Below, piece by piece: positions 46,421 to 54,609 of a stretch of 60,103 bases of DNA. The stretch's first letter is position 1, and each line of letters starts with the position of its first letter. A model generated the notes under the pieces. That model did no database searches. It worked only from the letters and a program-made list of their open reading frames with translations, and was not told the origin of the DNA. The stretch comes from an uncultured Pelagibacteraceae bacterium (GTDB lineage Bacteria > Pseudomonadota > Alphaproteobacteria > Pelagibacterales > Pelagibacteraceae), in the NCBI GenBank assembly GCA_902563075.1, contig CACEWC010000005.1, positions 1 through 60,103 of the forward strand. The letters run 5' to 3'. The position numbers and the translations under genes were made by a program.

Positions 46421-47131
46421 TTAAGAAAGTTTTGATCTACCACCATCAACAGCAATGATTTGACCTGTAACCCAAGAACTGTCGTCAGTGATAAGAAATT
46501 TTGCAAGAGAGGCAGAGTCCTTACCTTCACCTAATCTTTTTAAAGGATGAGCTTTAGCTATACCATCTGCTAATGCTTTATTTTTTAACATTGGCTCAGC
46601 AATTTTCGAGTTAGTCAAACTAGGTGCAATACAGTTCACTCTTATATTAGGAGCAAATTCCGCTGCCAAAGAAACAGTTAAACCCTCTACAGCAGCTTTA
46701 GTAGAAGCAATTATAGCGTGATTTGTAAAACCTCTTTGAGCTGCAACTGTGGAAAATAAAACTACCGAACCTTTATTCTTTTTTAAACTATCCTGGTAGC
46801 CTTTTATCACTTCAACTGCTGAATATAAATTTAATTTCATACACTTATTAAAATCCTGCTCATTGACCATTCTCAAAGGTTTTAAATCAATTGAACCTAC
46901 ACAGTAGGCAATTCCTTTTACATCAGAAATATCATTTTTAACCTTTTCCACAAATCCATCCTGCAAAACATCGGCTATTGTAAAACTACAACCTAATTTC
47001 TCAGAAATATTTTTTGTTTCATTTTCATTTCTGCCAACCAAATGAACTGAATTTCCCGAATTTACTAATTGTTCAGTTAAACTAGATCCGATTGAACCTG
47101 TCGCACCAAGAATAAGATATTTTTCTGACAT
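46421..47131 (-). CDS. Short-chain dehydrogenase/reductase lacking the usual catalytic Tyr
   Basis: The 236-aa protein has the SDR nucleotide-binding motif LILGATGSIGSSL (6-18) and SDR C-terminal segments (RVNCIAPSLTNS, TGQIIAVDGG). The active-site Ser is likely S127, but at the position of Tyr in YxxxK there is Ile141 before Lys145 (IASTK). It is divergent from the photolyase-like gene across 27 bp and co-directional with the sugar dehydrogenase. Homologues beside photolyase genes share this feature as far as I recall. It may bind but not reduce a substrate, or use another residue. Confidence 0.85.
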   Translation of the reverse strand: MSEKYLILGATGSIGSSLTEQLVNSGNSVHLVGRNENETKNISEKLGCSFTIADVLQDGFVEKVKNDISDVKGIAYCVGSIDLKPLRMVNEQDFNKCMKLNLYSAVEVIKGYQDSLKKNKGSVVLFSTVAAQRGFTNHAIIASTKAAVEGLTVSLAAEFAPNIRVNCIAPSLTNSKIAEPMLKNKALADGIAKAHPLKRLGEGKDSASLAKFLITDDSSWVTGQIIAVDGGRSKLS

Positions 47132-47158
47132 AAAAATTTTTATTAGTTATATTTAATT

Positions 47159-48649
47159 ATGAAGTTATTTTTTATACTGGGCAATCAATTATTTCCATCA
47201 AAATACTTGGATCGCTTCAAAAAAGACCACCTAATTTTTATGGCAGAGGATTATCAATTATGTACTTATGAAAAACATCATAAAAATAAGATACTTCTCT
47301 TTTTGTCATCAATGCGTTCACATGCGGAAAACCTCAGAAAAGATAAGTTTAAATTAGAATATTTTAAAATTGAGGATAAAGAATTTAAAGATGATTATTT
47401 AAAAAAATTAAAAAAAGTAATTAATTCAAAAAAAATAAAAGAGATTTCAAGTTTTGAAGTTGAGGATAAATTTTTTGAGAAAAAAATTAATCATTTCGTG
47501 AAAAAAGAAAAGATCAAATGGAATATCGTTCAAACTCCGATGTTTTTGAACTCAAGAGATGAATTTAAACAATATCTATCTAAATCAAAAAAACCTTTCA
47601 TGGCAACTTTTTATAAGGAAGTGAGAAAGAAATCTGGAATATTAATGGGTTCTGATGGAAATCCTATTGGAGGTAAATGGAGTTTTGATGAAGATAATAG
47701 AAATAAGTTACCAAAAAATATTTCTATTCCAAAGTTTCCTAAAATTAATGAAACAAATCATACTAAAAAATTAAAACCCATTATTGAAAAACTATTTAAA
47801 GATCATCCAGGAACAACCGAAAATTTTTGGTTTGCCACAGAGTACAATGATGTGGTCAAATTATTGAATTTTTTTATTAGAGAAAAATCTAATTTATTTG
47901 GTGATTATGAAGACGCAGTAGATCAAAAAGATAATATCTTATTTCACAGCGCTTTAAGTCCTTATATCAACCTAGGTTTAATCACACCTGAATTTATTAT
48001 CAAAAAAGTTTTAGATTTTCATAAGAGTAAAAAAATTAGATTAAATTCTCTAGAAGGTTATGTTCGTCAGGTTATAGGATGGAGAGAATTTATGAGAGGA
48101 ATTTATCAAAGTTACTCAAATGAAATGGAAACTGGAAATTTTTTCAAACAAAATCGTAAAATGAAAAAGTCATGGTATGACGGAACGACTGGTTTACCTC
48201 CACTAGATTACGCAATTAAAAATGCTTTAAATTATGGATGGTCTCATCATATTGAAAGATTAATGATTTTATCAAACATCATGAATCTTTGTGAGATCAA
48301 ACCAGTGTTTGTTTATAAATGGTTTATGGAGATGTTTGTCGACTCCTCTGATTGGGTTATGGTTCCGAACGTGTATGGTATGGGATTATTTAGTGATGGG
48401 GGAATTTTCGCAACTAAACCTTATATTTGTGGATCAAGTTATTTTATGAAAATGATGGATTTTAAAAAAGGAGAATGGTGTAACACGATGGACGGACTTT
48501 ACTGGAGATTTATAGATCGTAATAGAAAATTTTTTTTAAAAAATCCAAGACTTTCAATGATGGTTAGAATTTTTGATAAAATGAAAGTAGATAGAAAAAA
48601 AATGATTTTATCTGCAGCCGATAAATTTATTAAACAAAATACAATTTAG
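47159..48649 (+). CDS. Cryptochrome/photolyase family protein (PhrB/CryB-like)
   Basis: The 496-aa protein belongs to the prokaryotic (6-4) photolyase/CryB group. It begins [13 protein letters not shown], and has [11 protein letters not shown] (306-315), the His pair in [13 protein letters not shown] (361-373; the catalytic His region in PhrB), and [15 protein letters not shown]. The family's four 4Fe-4S ligands are not present: LPP occupies the first position and [10 protein letters not shown] (432-441) replaces the Cys-x2-Cys segment, leaving only C441. It probably binds FAD and acts in UV repair or light sensing. The next two small genes are coupled to it. Confidence 0.88.
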   Translation: MKLFFILGNQLFPSKYLDRFKKDHLIFMAEDYQLCTYEKHHKNKILLFLSSMRSHAENLRKDKFKLEYFKIEDKEFKDDYLKKLKKVINSKKIKEISSFEVEDKFFEKKINHFVKKEKIKWNIVQTPMFLNSRDEFKQYLSKSKKPFMATFYKEVRKKSGILMGSDGNPIGGKWSFDEDNRNKLPKNISIPKFPKINETNHTKKLKPIIEKLFKDHPGTTENFWFATEYNDVVKLLNFFIREKSNLFGDYEDAVDQKDNILFHSALSPYINLGLITPEFIIKKVLDFHKSKKIRLNSLEGYVRQVIGWREFMRGIYQSYSNEMETGNFFKQNRKMKKSWYDGTTGLPPLDYAIKNALNYGWSHHIERLMILSNIMNLCEIKPVFVYKWFMEMFVDSSDWVMVPNVYGMGLFSDGGIFATKPYICGSSYFMKMMDFKKGEWCNTMDGLYWRFIDRNRKFFLKNPRLSMMVRIFDKMKVDRKKMILSAADKFIKQNTI

Positions 48650-48780
48650 TGAAAAAAGAAAATCTTCCCTCTAAAATCTGTATTGTTTGTAAAAGACCCT
48701 TTATTTGGCGTAAGAAATGGAAATTAAATTGGGAAAAAGTTAAATATTGCTCAAAAAGATGTTCTAGTAAAAAAGTATGA
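48649..48780 (+). CDS. DUF2256 small zinc-ribbon protein
   Basis: A 43-aa protein that begins with GTG overlapping the last base of the photolyase-like stop (TAGTG). It has C11-x2-C14 followed by [10 protein letters not shown], then VKYCSKRC with C34-x3-C38. This spacing and the RPFxWRKKW core match DUF2256, a family found beside photolyase genes in many bacteria. It probably binds one zinc. It overlaps the downstream ATG by 4 nt (ATGA). The role is unknown. Confidence 0.85.
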   Translation: MKKENLPSKICIVCKRPFIWRKKWKLNWEKVKYCSKRCSSKKV

Positions 48781-49310
48781 ACCTAGGAAAGTACAAATGG
48801 AAAAGTAGAATTTTACTTGTTTCTACAACGAGCTATAACGATAGAATTTATCTAGAAGCCAAAAAAATATATCAAGATAAAATAAAAGATTTTCATAAAA
48901 GATTTGTAAAATTAATTTGTAAAATCAATAAGCAGGAAAAATCATCAATTGATTTAATTGGTTTTGACGGCAAATCCAAAAAGAAGATGAATAAACTTAA
49001 TTATAAAATAATTTTTAAAATTATAGATAAAATGCCATTAAGTAAAAAAACTAAACCTATAAATTTATCTCTTTATTCAGATTACAATCCTAAAACCACT
49101 ACTCAAGGTTTGGGTTTTAAAAACAAGGAAAAAGCTCTTTACACAATTAAAACTATTAAAAATCGTCCAATTAAGTATCAGGTGAATGTAATCGCAACAA
49201 TGCTAGGTAGAGCAAAGAACCATCCTAATAAAACTGTGGATATGGAGGATGCTATAAAAATTTTTAGTAGTTGGATGAAAAAATATAAAAGTAAAAAAAA
49301 TGAAAATTAA
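48777..49310 (+). CDS. DUF4174-like protein fused to a second conserved domain
   Basis: The N-terminal part (about 1-90) resembles DUF4174: [14 protein letters not shown] at the start and the ending [14 protein letters not shown]...IDKMPLSKK. The C-terminal half (about 95-177), containing [17 protein letters not shown] and [18 protein letters not shown], is a separate conserved region I cannot name; it ends in an amphipathic SSWMKKYK. No signal peptide. It is coupled to DUF2256 upstream and overlaps the FG-GAP gene by 11 nt. Confidence 0.72.
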   Translation: MNLGKYKWKSRILLVSTTSYNDRIYLEAKKIYQDKIKDFHKRFVKLICKINKQEKSSIDLIGFDGKSKKKMNKLNYKIIFKIIDKMPLSKKTKPINLSLYSDYNPKTTTQGLGFKNKEKALYTIKTIKNRPIKYQVNVIATMLGRAKNHPNKTVDMEDAIKIFSSWMKKYKSKKNEN

Positions 49311-50745
49311 AATAAATAAATATTTAAAAAAAATAGTAGTTTTATTCTTACTACTTACCCCAAACGGTCTATATGCTGATTTCTTTGAGGATATTACAAA
49401 CCAAATTGATGATAATCCCAAAAGACTTAGTTATGGAGTTTCTGTAACGGACGTAAATCAAGATGGAAATTTTGATTTTGTAGTCACAGGTTTTGGTTAT
49501 CTTAATTTAGCTTTATCCTACGAAGACGGAAAATTAATTAATATTGTGAAACAAAAAAAATTTACAGATGAGTTTAGAAGAACAATTGGTGTAGCTGCTT
49601 GCGATATAGATAAAGATGGATACGAAGAAATATATTTTCTTAACACTGATACTTATAGTGGTACAAAAAAATATTCAGATAGACTTATAGATTTAGAAAA
49701 AAATAATAATTATATAGATTTATTTGAAATCGAAAAAAACCAGAGAGATCTTAATTTAACAGCAGGCAGATCAGTTGTTTGTGTCGACAGAAAGGGTGAT
49801 GGAAATTATGGGGTTTATGTAGCAAATTACGGAGGCCCGACCAGATTTTATGAGATTGAAGATGAATTGATTAAAGATAAGGCTCAGAGTTTAAATCTTG
49901 ATAATATCACTGGTGGTCGAGCAGTTGTAGCTGGACATATTATTTCTGATAAGATTGATGTGTTTGCTGCTAATGAGAGAGGAGCAAATTTTCTTTATGA
50001 GAATAATAATGGAATTTTTCAAGATGTAGCATTTGATTACAGAGTAGATGATGAAATCCAAAATGGGAGAGGTACAGCTTTATCAGACATATATTATCGA
50101 GGTAGATTAGATATTTTGAGTGGTAATTGGCTTGGGTATCATAGAGCTTGGGTTTTAGAAAATAATGAATTTAAGGACATAGGAAATAAAGATTTTGATA
50201 AACCTTCCAGAATAAGAACAATTATTTCTGCAGATTTTGATAACGATGGTTTTGATGAAGTTTTTATGAACAATATTGCAGAACCAAATAAATTATTTCG
50301 TATCAAAGATGATGGAAAATTTGAACAGATAAATTTTGAAGTTGGTCTCGAAGCTAATGGGTATGGGACTGGGGCAGCAGTCGCAGATATTGATAATGAC
50401 GGAGTTTTAGAATTGTTAGTTGCTCGTGGTGAAAGTAAAGAACAACCATTAACTTTGTATAAAGCCAAAGTTAACAAAGAAAATAAATACCTAAGAATTA
50501 AACCGTTAAATAAATATGGTGCCCCAGCGAGAGGAGCTACGGTAACATTAATAACTAATAAAAGAAAGCATTCCAAAACTATTGATGCAGGATCTGGTTA
50601 CTTATGTCAAATGGAGCCTGTGGCACATTATGGAATTAGAAAAAATGAAAAAAATTTTAAAGTAGAGATTAAATGGACCAATGGAACAAAAAGATTATTC
50701 AATGTAAGTGAATTAAATCAAACAATTACCATAAAGCAAAAATGA
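49300..50745 (+). CDS. Secreted FG-GAP repeat protein with ASPIC/UnbV C-terminal domain
   Basis: The 481-aa protein has a signal peptide (about 1-26) and several FG-GAP/VCBS-like calcium-binding loops such as DVNQDGNFDF, DIDKDGYEE, DFDNDGFDE and DIDNDGVLE, which form a beta-propeller. The C-terminus (about 400-475) matches the ASPIC/UnbV domain (GAPARGATVTL, SGYLCQMEPVAHYG, VEIKWTNGTK). Such proteins are exported and thought to bind carbohydrates or other proteins. The exact role is unknown. It overlaps the next gene by 4 nt. Confidence 0.85.
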   Translation: MKIKINKYLKKIVVLFLLLTPNGLYADFFEDITNQIDDNPKRLSYGVSVTDVNQDGNFDFVVTGFGYLNLALSYEDGKLINIVKQKKFTDEFRRTIGVAACDIDKDGYEEIYFLNTDTYSGTKKYSDRLIDLEKNNNYIDLFEIEKNQRDLNLTAGRSVVCVDRKGDGNYGVYVANYGGPTRFYEIEDELIKDKAQSLNLDNITGGRAVVAGHIISDKIDVFAANERGANFLYENNNGIFQDVAFDYRVDDEIQNGRGTALSDIYYRGRLDILSGNWLGYHRAWVLENNEFKDIGNKDFDKPSRIRTIISADFDNDGFDEVFMNNIAEPNKLFRIKDDGKFEQINFEVGLEANGYGTGAAVADIDNDGVLELLVARGESKEQPLTLYKAKVNKENKYLRIKPLNKYGAPARGATVTLITNKRKHSKTIDAGSGYLCQMEPVAHYGIRKNEKNFKVEIKWTNGTKRLFNVSELNQTITIKQK

Positions 50746-51431
50746 AAAAATTTTTAAATCTTTCTTTGATTATATTTTTAATATTATTTCAGTTTAAATC
50801 GTTTGCTGAAGAAAAAAACTATCACAAGGAGCTTATTACTGATTGGTCAAGAATATTTCCAGATAAAAATAGAAATGCGGCAGGACCTAAGTTTTTTAAA
50901 TATATTATAGATAAAAAAATTACTTATAAGGATTTTATCGAATTTAATAAATTATACTGTGCAGTTTCTGGATCTTTGATTGATCCAAATAGCGACTCAG
51001 AATTTTTATTTGTTGAGGAATCTAAAACCAAAAAAAAAATTTGTGGAAATTATTATAGATGTTGTGTTCCATGTTCATGTGATCTTATGAAGTACTCTGA
51101 AACTCAAAAAATGAAATATGAATTTAAAGATGGCTTGAAGGAATTTTATGTTTTAACAATTAAAAATCCTTGCGATAAACAAGATTTTCCAAACAGAGTA
51201 AATAAAGATTATTTTTGTGATGGTAAAAAAATTAATAAATCAGAGGTGTATAGTCTTGACGATCGAATAGTTATAGGTTTGCTACATAATGGAAAAAGTT
51301 GTGAAAAAGATGAAATAGATTTTGTTAAAAGCCATCAAGTTACTGGTAGGTATTGTGAGTTAAGAAACAATACACCTTTAGAGAATTTAGATGCTGGTAT
51401 GGGTGATATATTCATTAAACTGGCGAGATAA
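50742..51431 (+). CDS. Exported cysteine-rich protein of unknown function
   Basis: A 229-aa protein with a signal peptide (about 1-22). It carries many cysteines, with a dense block C101-x5-C107-C108-x2-C111-x-C113 and others at 73 and in the C-terminal half (NPCDK, YFCDG, KSCEK, RYCEL), suggesting disulfides or a metal centre in the periplasm. I do not recognise the family. It is translationally coupled to the FG-GAP/ASPIC gene, so the two exported proteins may act together. Confidence 0.72.
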   Translation: MKKFLNLSLIIFLILFQFKSFAEEKNYHKELITDWSRIFPDKNRNAAGPKFFKYIIDKKITYKDFIEFNKLYCAVSGSLIDPNSDSEFLFVEESKTKKKICGNYYRCCVPCSCDLMKYSETQKMKYEFKDGLKEFYVLTIKNPCDKQDFPNRVNKDYFCDGKKINKSEVYSLDDRIVIGLLHNGKSCEKDEIDFVKSHQVTGRYCELRNNTPLENLDAGMGDIFIKLAR

Positions 51432-51503
51432 TTTAAAAAATTTTTATTTTTTTAACCAGTAAATTATTGTTAATAAAATTTAACTCGGTTAAAATATTAA
51501 GTA

Positions 51504-52223
51504 TTGAACATACTTATTCTACAACATATTAGAATTGAAGATCCAGGTTACATAAAGGATCTAATGTTGGCTGATGATTTAAATCTTACAACAATCGAAC
51601 TTGATGAAGGTGAGAAAATTCCAAATGACCTAACAAAATATGATGGAATGTTATGTATGGGTGGACCGATGGATACCTATATGGAAAAAGAGTATCCCTG
51701 GTTAATTGAAGAAAAAAAAAGAATAAAAGAATTTGTAGTAAATTTTAAAAAACCTTATTTAGGTTTCTGTTTAGGCTGTCAGTTATTAGGCGAAGTAGTT
51801 GGTGGCAAAGTTGTAAAATCAAATCCAGCAGAAATTGGCATGATGGATATAAATTTTACTGACAATAAAAAAAAAGATATTTTGTTCTCAAAATTTCCAG
51901 ATAATATTAAAAGTTTACAATGGCATTCTTATGAGGTTAAGGGGGTTGATAAAAATCCTGATATCACTTTATTAGCGTCATCACACGTAACTAAGTATCA
52001 AATTTTTAAATATCAAGATCATGCATATGGCATCCAATTCCATATAGAAATTAAAGACACAACAGTTAATGAATGGGGTTGTGTACCAGAATACAAAAAG
52101 GCACTCGAGGATCAACTTGGTGATGGCGCATTAGAAAAATTTGATCAATCTGCAAAAAAAAATATGAAAGATATGAATAATTATTCAAAAATTTTATATG
52201 ATAATTTTAAGAGACTCTTATGA
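51504..52223 (+). CDS. Class I glutamine amidotransferase-like protein
   Basis: The 239-aa protein starts at TTG (51504) and resembles GMP-synthase-type amidotransferase domains. The nucleophile Cys is in YLGFCLGCQLLGE and the catalytic His-x-Glu in YGIQFHIEIKD; PMDTYMEKEYPWL is also typical of this subgroup. The partner or amide acceptor is unknown; similar stand-alone proteins act on glutamyl or polyamine conjugates or as GuaA-like domains. It overlaps the ArfA-like micro-ORF by 4 nt. Confidence 0.88.
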   Translation: MNILILQHIRIEDPGYIKDLMLADDLNLTTIELDEGEKIPNDLTKYDGMLCMGGPMDTYMEKEYPWLIEEKKRIKEFVVNFKKPYLGFCLGCQLLGEVVGGKVVKSNPAEIGMMDINFTDNKKKDILFSKFPDNIKSLQWHSYEVKGVDKNPDITLLASSHVTKYQIFKYQDHAYGIQFHIEIKDTTVNEWGCVPEYKKALEDQLGDGALEKFDQSAKKNMKDMNNYSKILYDNFKRLL

Positions 52224-52357
52224 GGAAAAAAAGAAAAAAATTAAAAAAGAAAAATCCAATGGCCAAATTATTAAGCTCACCAATGCTAAGAAATAAAATA
52301 GTAAAAAATAAAAAAAAAATTTATAATAGAAAAAAATTCAAATTAGAAAATGAATAA
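52220..52357 (+). CDS. ArfA-like alternative ribosome-rescue factor (45 aa)
   Basis: This short, very basic protein overlaps the amidotransferase stop by 4 nt (ATGA). Its segment AKLLSSPMLRNKIVKNKKKIYNRKK (read with key residues LL, P, R, KNKK, RK) lines up with E. coli ArfA residues around [23 protein letters not shown]. ArfA recruits release factor 2 to ribosomes stalled without a stop codon. The protein ends soon after the basic stretch, like the active truncated ArfA. It overlaps the next gene by 8 nt. Homology is judged by eye. Confidence 0.68.
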   Translation: MRKKRKKLKKKNPMAKLLSSPMLRNKIVKNKKKIYNRKKFKLENE

Positions 52358-52571
52358 TAAAATTTTTGAATGGGCAGGAGTTATAACTGCTATATTATAT
52401 TCATTATTTGTAGCTATGAATATTGGCATAGAGTTTTTTGGTTTTTGTTTATTACTTATATCTGCAATCCTAATTGGAATTTGGGCTTATAGGGGCGGTC
52501 ACAGAGGAATACTATTTTTACAATTCTTTTATGCTACTGCAGCAATTATCGGGATGTTCAGGTGGTTTTAA
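52350..52571 (+). CDS. Small membrane protein
   Basis: A 73-aa protein with two to three hydrophobic helices (about 8-25, 27-45 and 52-70). No family recognised. It overlaps the ArfA-like ORF upstream by 8 nt and shares a TTAA double stop with the convergent photolyase-like gene. Confidence 0.7.
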   Translation: MNNKIFEWAGVITAILYSLFVAMNIGIEFFGFCLLLISAILIGIWAYRGGHRGILFLQFFYATAAIIGMFRWF

Positions 52572-53707
52572 TTTAAAGATGAAATTATTTTAGGAATATA
52601 ATTTTTAAAATTGAAAAAACCTTTGTTACAGTATTGCCAAGAATATCTGTCAAGTTTTCTATATAAAAAATCTATTTTTAATTTATTTGAGTTTAAATAA
52701 TCCAGGTTTTCACCAACTGTTGGATATAACGCAATAACTTTTTCGTTTGTATCTTTAATTTCACTTATATCTACTTCTTCGCAATCGATAGATTTATTTT
52801 CTAATCTTTTTTTTTGATCACTAATTAAAAGAGATTTAAATTTAATAACTTTTTCACTAAGTTTGATAGATCTATTTTCATTTTTATTTGAAATTATATA
52901 AATTTTTTTAAATTTATGATTTTGAAAATCTGTAGTTTCAAATGATAAACTATTTTCAAAAATAAAAAGATTTTCATCATCTATATTTTTATTGCTAAAA
53001 TCTTGTTTAACTATTGAGTAAGTTTTTTCAGAAACTTTTGGAGGAGCAGTATCGTTTAATTTAATATTATTAAATCTATTATTTGTGAATTTTTTAATAT
53101 TCCACTCAGTTGCTAAATAGTGTTTTCCCTGTGTTTGAATTCCAGCTACCCATCTCCAACCAAGAGTATTAGATGCAGAGTCGCCATCATAAAGATGTTG
53201 CATAAAAAACTCTGCTCCTAATTGCCAGGGTAATTCTAATGTAAAAATCCAAATACTAGCAAACCACATTCTAGTATGATTATGTAAATAATTATTTTCT
53301 TTAAGTTCTGTTACCCAGTAATTAAAACATTCAATATTGGTTTTTCCATCTATTGCATTTTTGTAATTTTGGTTATTTTTATATTCTTCTCGAATTTTAT
53401 TTAACTCTACTAAGTAATCTGTCCAAACGTTTGGTCGTAACTCTAACCAACCCTTCCAATATGTTCGCCACAAAACTTCTTGAATAAATTTTTCATTTTT
53501 TGAAAAAGAAAACTTGCTTAGTGATTTTTCAATAACTTCTTTCTCGTTGACAACCCCATGAGTAATATATGGAGATAAACCAGATATATTTGTTCTGTTT
53601 TCTGGACCAAAATCAAAATTTCTTAGTTTGGAATATTCAGAAAGATTTCTTTCTACAAAATTATTTAATCTATTTAAGGCCGCAGCCTTTGAGGCTTCAA
53701 ATTTCAT
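52568..53707 (-). CDS. Short photolyase-like FAD protein with C-terminal alpha/beta domain
   Basis: The 379-aa protein begins directly in the photolyase FAD-binding fold, without the N-terminal antenna domain. Supporting segments are EVLWRTYWKGWLELRP (77-92), LHNHTRMWFASIWI (141-154), and LYDGDSASNTLGWRWVAGIQ (172-191), with the DGDxASN core. After about residue 240 there is an apparent alpha/beta region (NLFIFENSL, KIYIISNKN, KVIALYPTVGEN) that could be the Rossmann domain moved to the C-terminus. Two residues of FAD contact look conserved, but activity is unproven. It is downstream of psiE by 6 bp. Confidence 0.82.
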   Translation of the reverse strand: MKFEASKAAALNRLNNFVERNLSEYSKLRNFDFGPENRTNISGLSPYITHGVVNEKEVIEKSLSKFSFSKNEKFIQEVLWRTYWKGWLELRPNVWTDYLVELNKIREEYKNNQNYKNAIDGKTNIECFNYWVTELKENNYLHNHTRMWFASIWIFTLELPWQLGAEFFMQHLYDGDSASNTLGWRWVAGIQTQGKHYLATEWNIKKFTNNRFNNIKLNDTAPPKVSEKTYSIVKQDFSNKNIDDENLFIFENSLSFETTDFQNHKFKKIYIISNKNENRSIKLSEKVIKFKSLLISDQKKRLENKSIDCEEVDISEIKDTNEKVIALYPTVGENLDYLNSNKLKIDFLYRKLDRYSWQYCNKGFFNFKNYIPKIISSLN

Positions 53708-53713
53708 TTTGAT

Positions 53714-54094
53714 TTATTTTGATTTTTTTTTCTTTAAACCAAGCTTGTCGCTATGTCTTAATCTTAAAATAACAATTGCACCAGCAATTAGAACAATGGC
53801 AATAGCTTCATAAACTAATGCTGTTGGATCCATTTCCTTACCTTGAAGAATAATAAATCGCGCTAAAGCAGTTATCGCAATTAATAATGGAAGCGTAATA
53901 CTAATTGATTGTTGGTTCCAAAAAACTCTTACCATCGCTAGCACTTCTAGGTAAAGAAACATTAATAATAAATCTGCTAAAGTTACTGATCTATTCTCAA
54001 ACATTTTGTACATTTCTATACCGACAGCAATAACTGTGCTTATTAAAATGATAACCATTAAAATAAGCTGTAAATTTTTTGCTATTTTTTCCAT
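53714..54094 (-). CDS. PsiE-like phosphate-starvation-inducible membrane protein
   Basis: A 126-aa protein with four hydrophobic helices and the conserved ADLLLMFLYLEVLAMVRVFW segment, plus ARFIILQGKEMDP, which are typical of the PsiE family. The role is unknown. It shares one base with the upstream 2TM gene and precedes the short photolyase-like gene. Confidence 0.85.
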   Translation of the reverse strand: MEKIAKNLQLILMVIILISTVIAVGIEMYKMFENRSVTLADLLLMFLYLEVLAMVRVFWNQQSISITLPLLIAITALARFIILQGKEMDPTALVYEAIAIVLIAGAIVILRLRHSDKLGLKKKKSK

Positions 54095-54552
54095 TATTTA
54101 TCTTTACTAAAAGGCAACCATTTTTCAAACACTGATTTTGAAGAACCCTCATAAGGAATTGAATAAGAATATGGATTCGGACTTGTTAATACTTCAATAC
54201 CTTTTGAAAAAACAAATATAAACACAATCACAAAAACAAGCACCATTATTTTAAAAGGGTCAAAATTTTTTGTTTTAAAAACACTAGCTGAATTTTCTTC
54301 TGCTCTATGAAAATGTTTAAAGGTCATATACACAGCAAAGATTAAACCAATGTGAGCTAAAAAAAGGCCAGTCCAACCAAAAACAAAAGTTGTGTATGAA
54401 AAAACATATAAACTAAAAACTGTGGTCCATATAAAGCTTAAAACTAATAAAATTTGCAACCTAACAGTTTTAGGAAGAGAACGGAGATCATTTTTACTAT
54501 CATCAAACAAAATGTTTGCTGTATCTCTCATCCAATTTTTAAGTGATTCCAT
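54094..54552 (-). CDS. 2TM-domain-like membrane protein
   Basis: A 152-aa protein with a cytoplasmic N-terminus, two close hydrophobic helices (about 32-52 and 57-77), a linker, and a further hydrophobic helix (about 98-118). The first pair resembles a 2TM domain. No function can be assigned. It is the first gene of a short minus-strand unit with psiE and the photolyase-like gene. Confidence 0.6.
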   Translation of the reverse strand: MESLKNWMRDTANILFDDSKNDLRSLPKTVRLQILLVLSFIWTTVFSLYVFSYTTFVFGWTGLFLAHIGLIFAVYMTFKHFHRAEENSASVFKTKNFDPFKIMVLVFVIVFIFVFSKGIEVLTSPNPYSYSIPYEGSSKSVFEKWLPFSKDK

Positions 54553-54609
54553 AATTCTAAGATATAGCTAAAAATAAATTTAACAAACTATAAATTGTCC
54601 TAAAACTTA

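Noticed and set aside
46420..46530. N-terminal extension of the sugar dehydrogenase
   Set aside because: It lies wholly inside the SDR gene; a GTG one base after the SDR stop gives a proper signal peptide.
51479..51493. TTTAAC-TCG-GTTAAA inverted repeat before the amidotransferase gene, possible operator
   Set aside because: Arms are only 6 bp and nearly pure A/T with one C/G each; such repeats arise by chance here and no regulator is linked.
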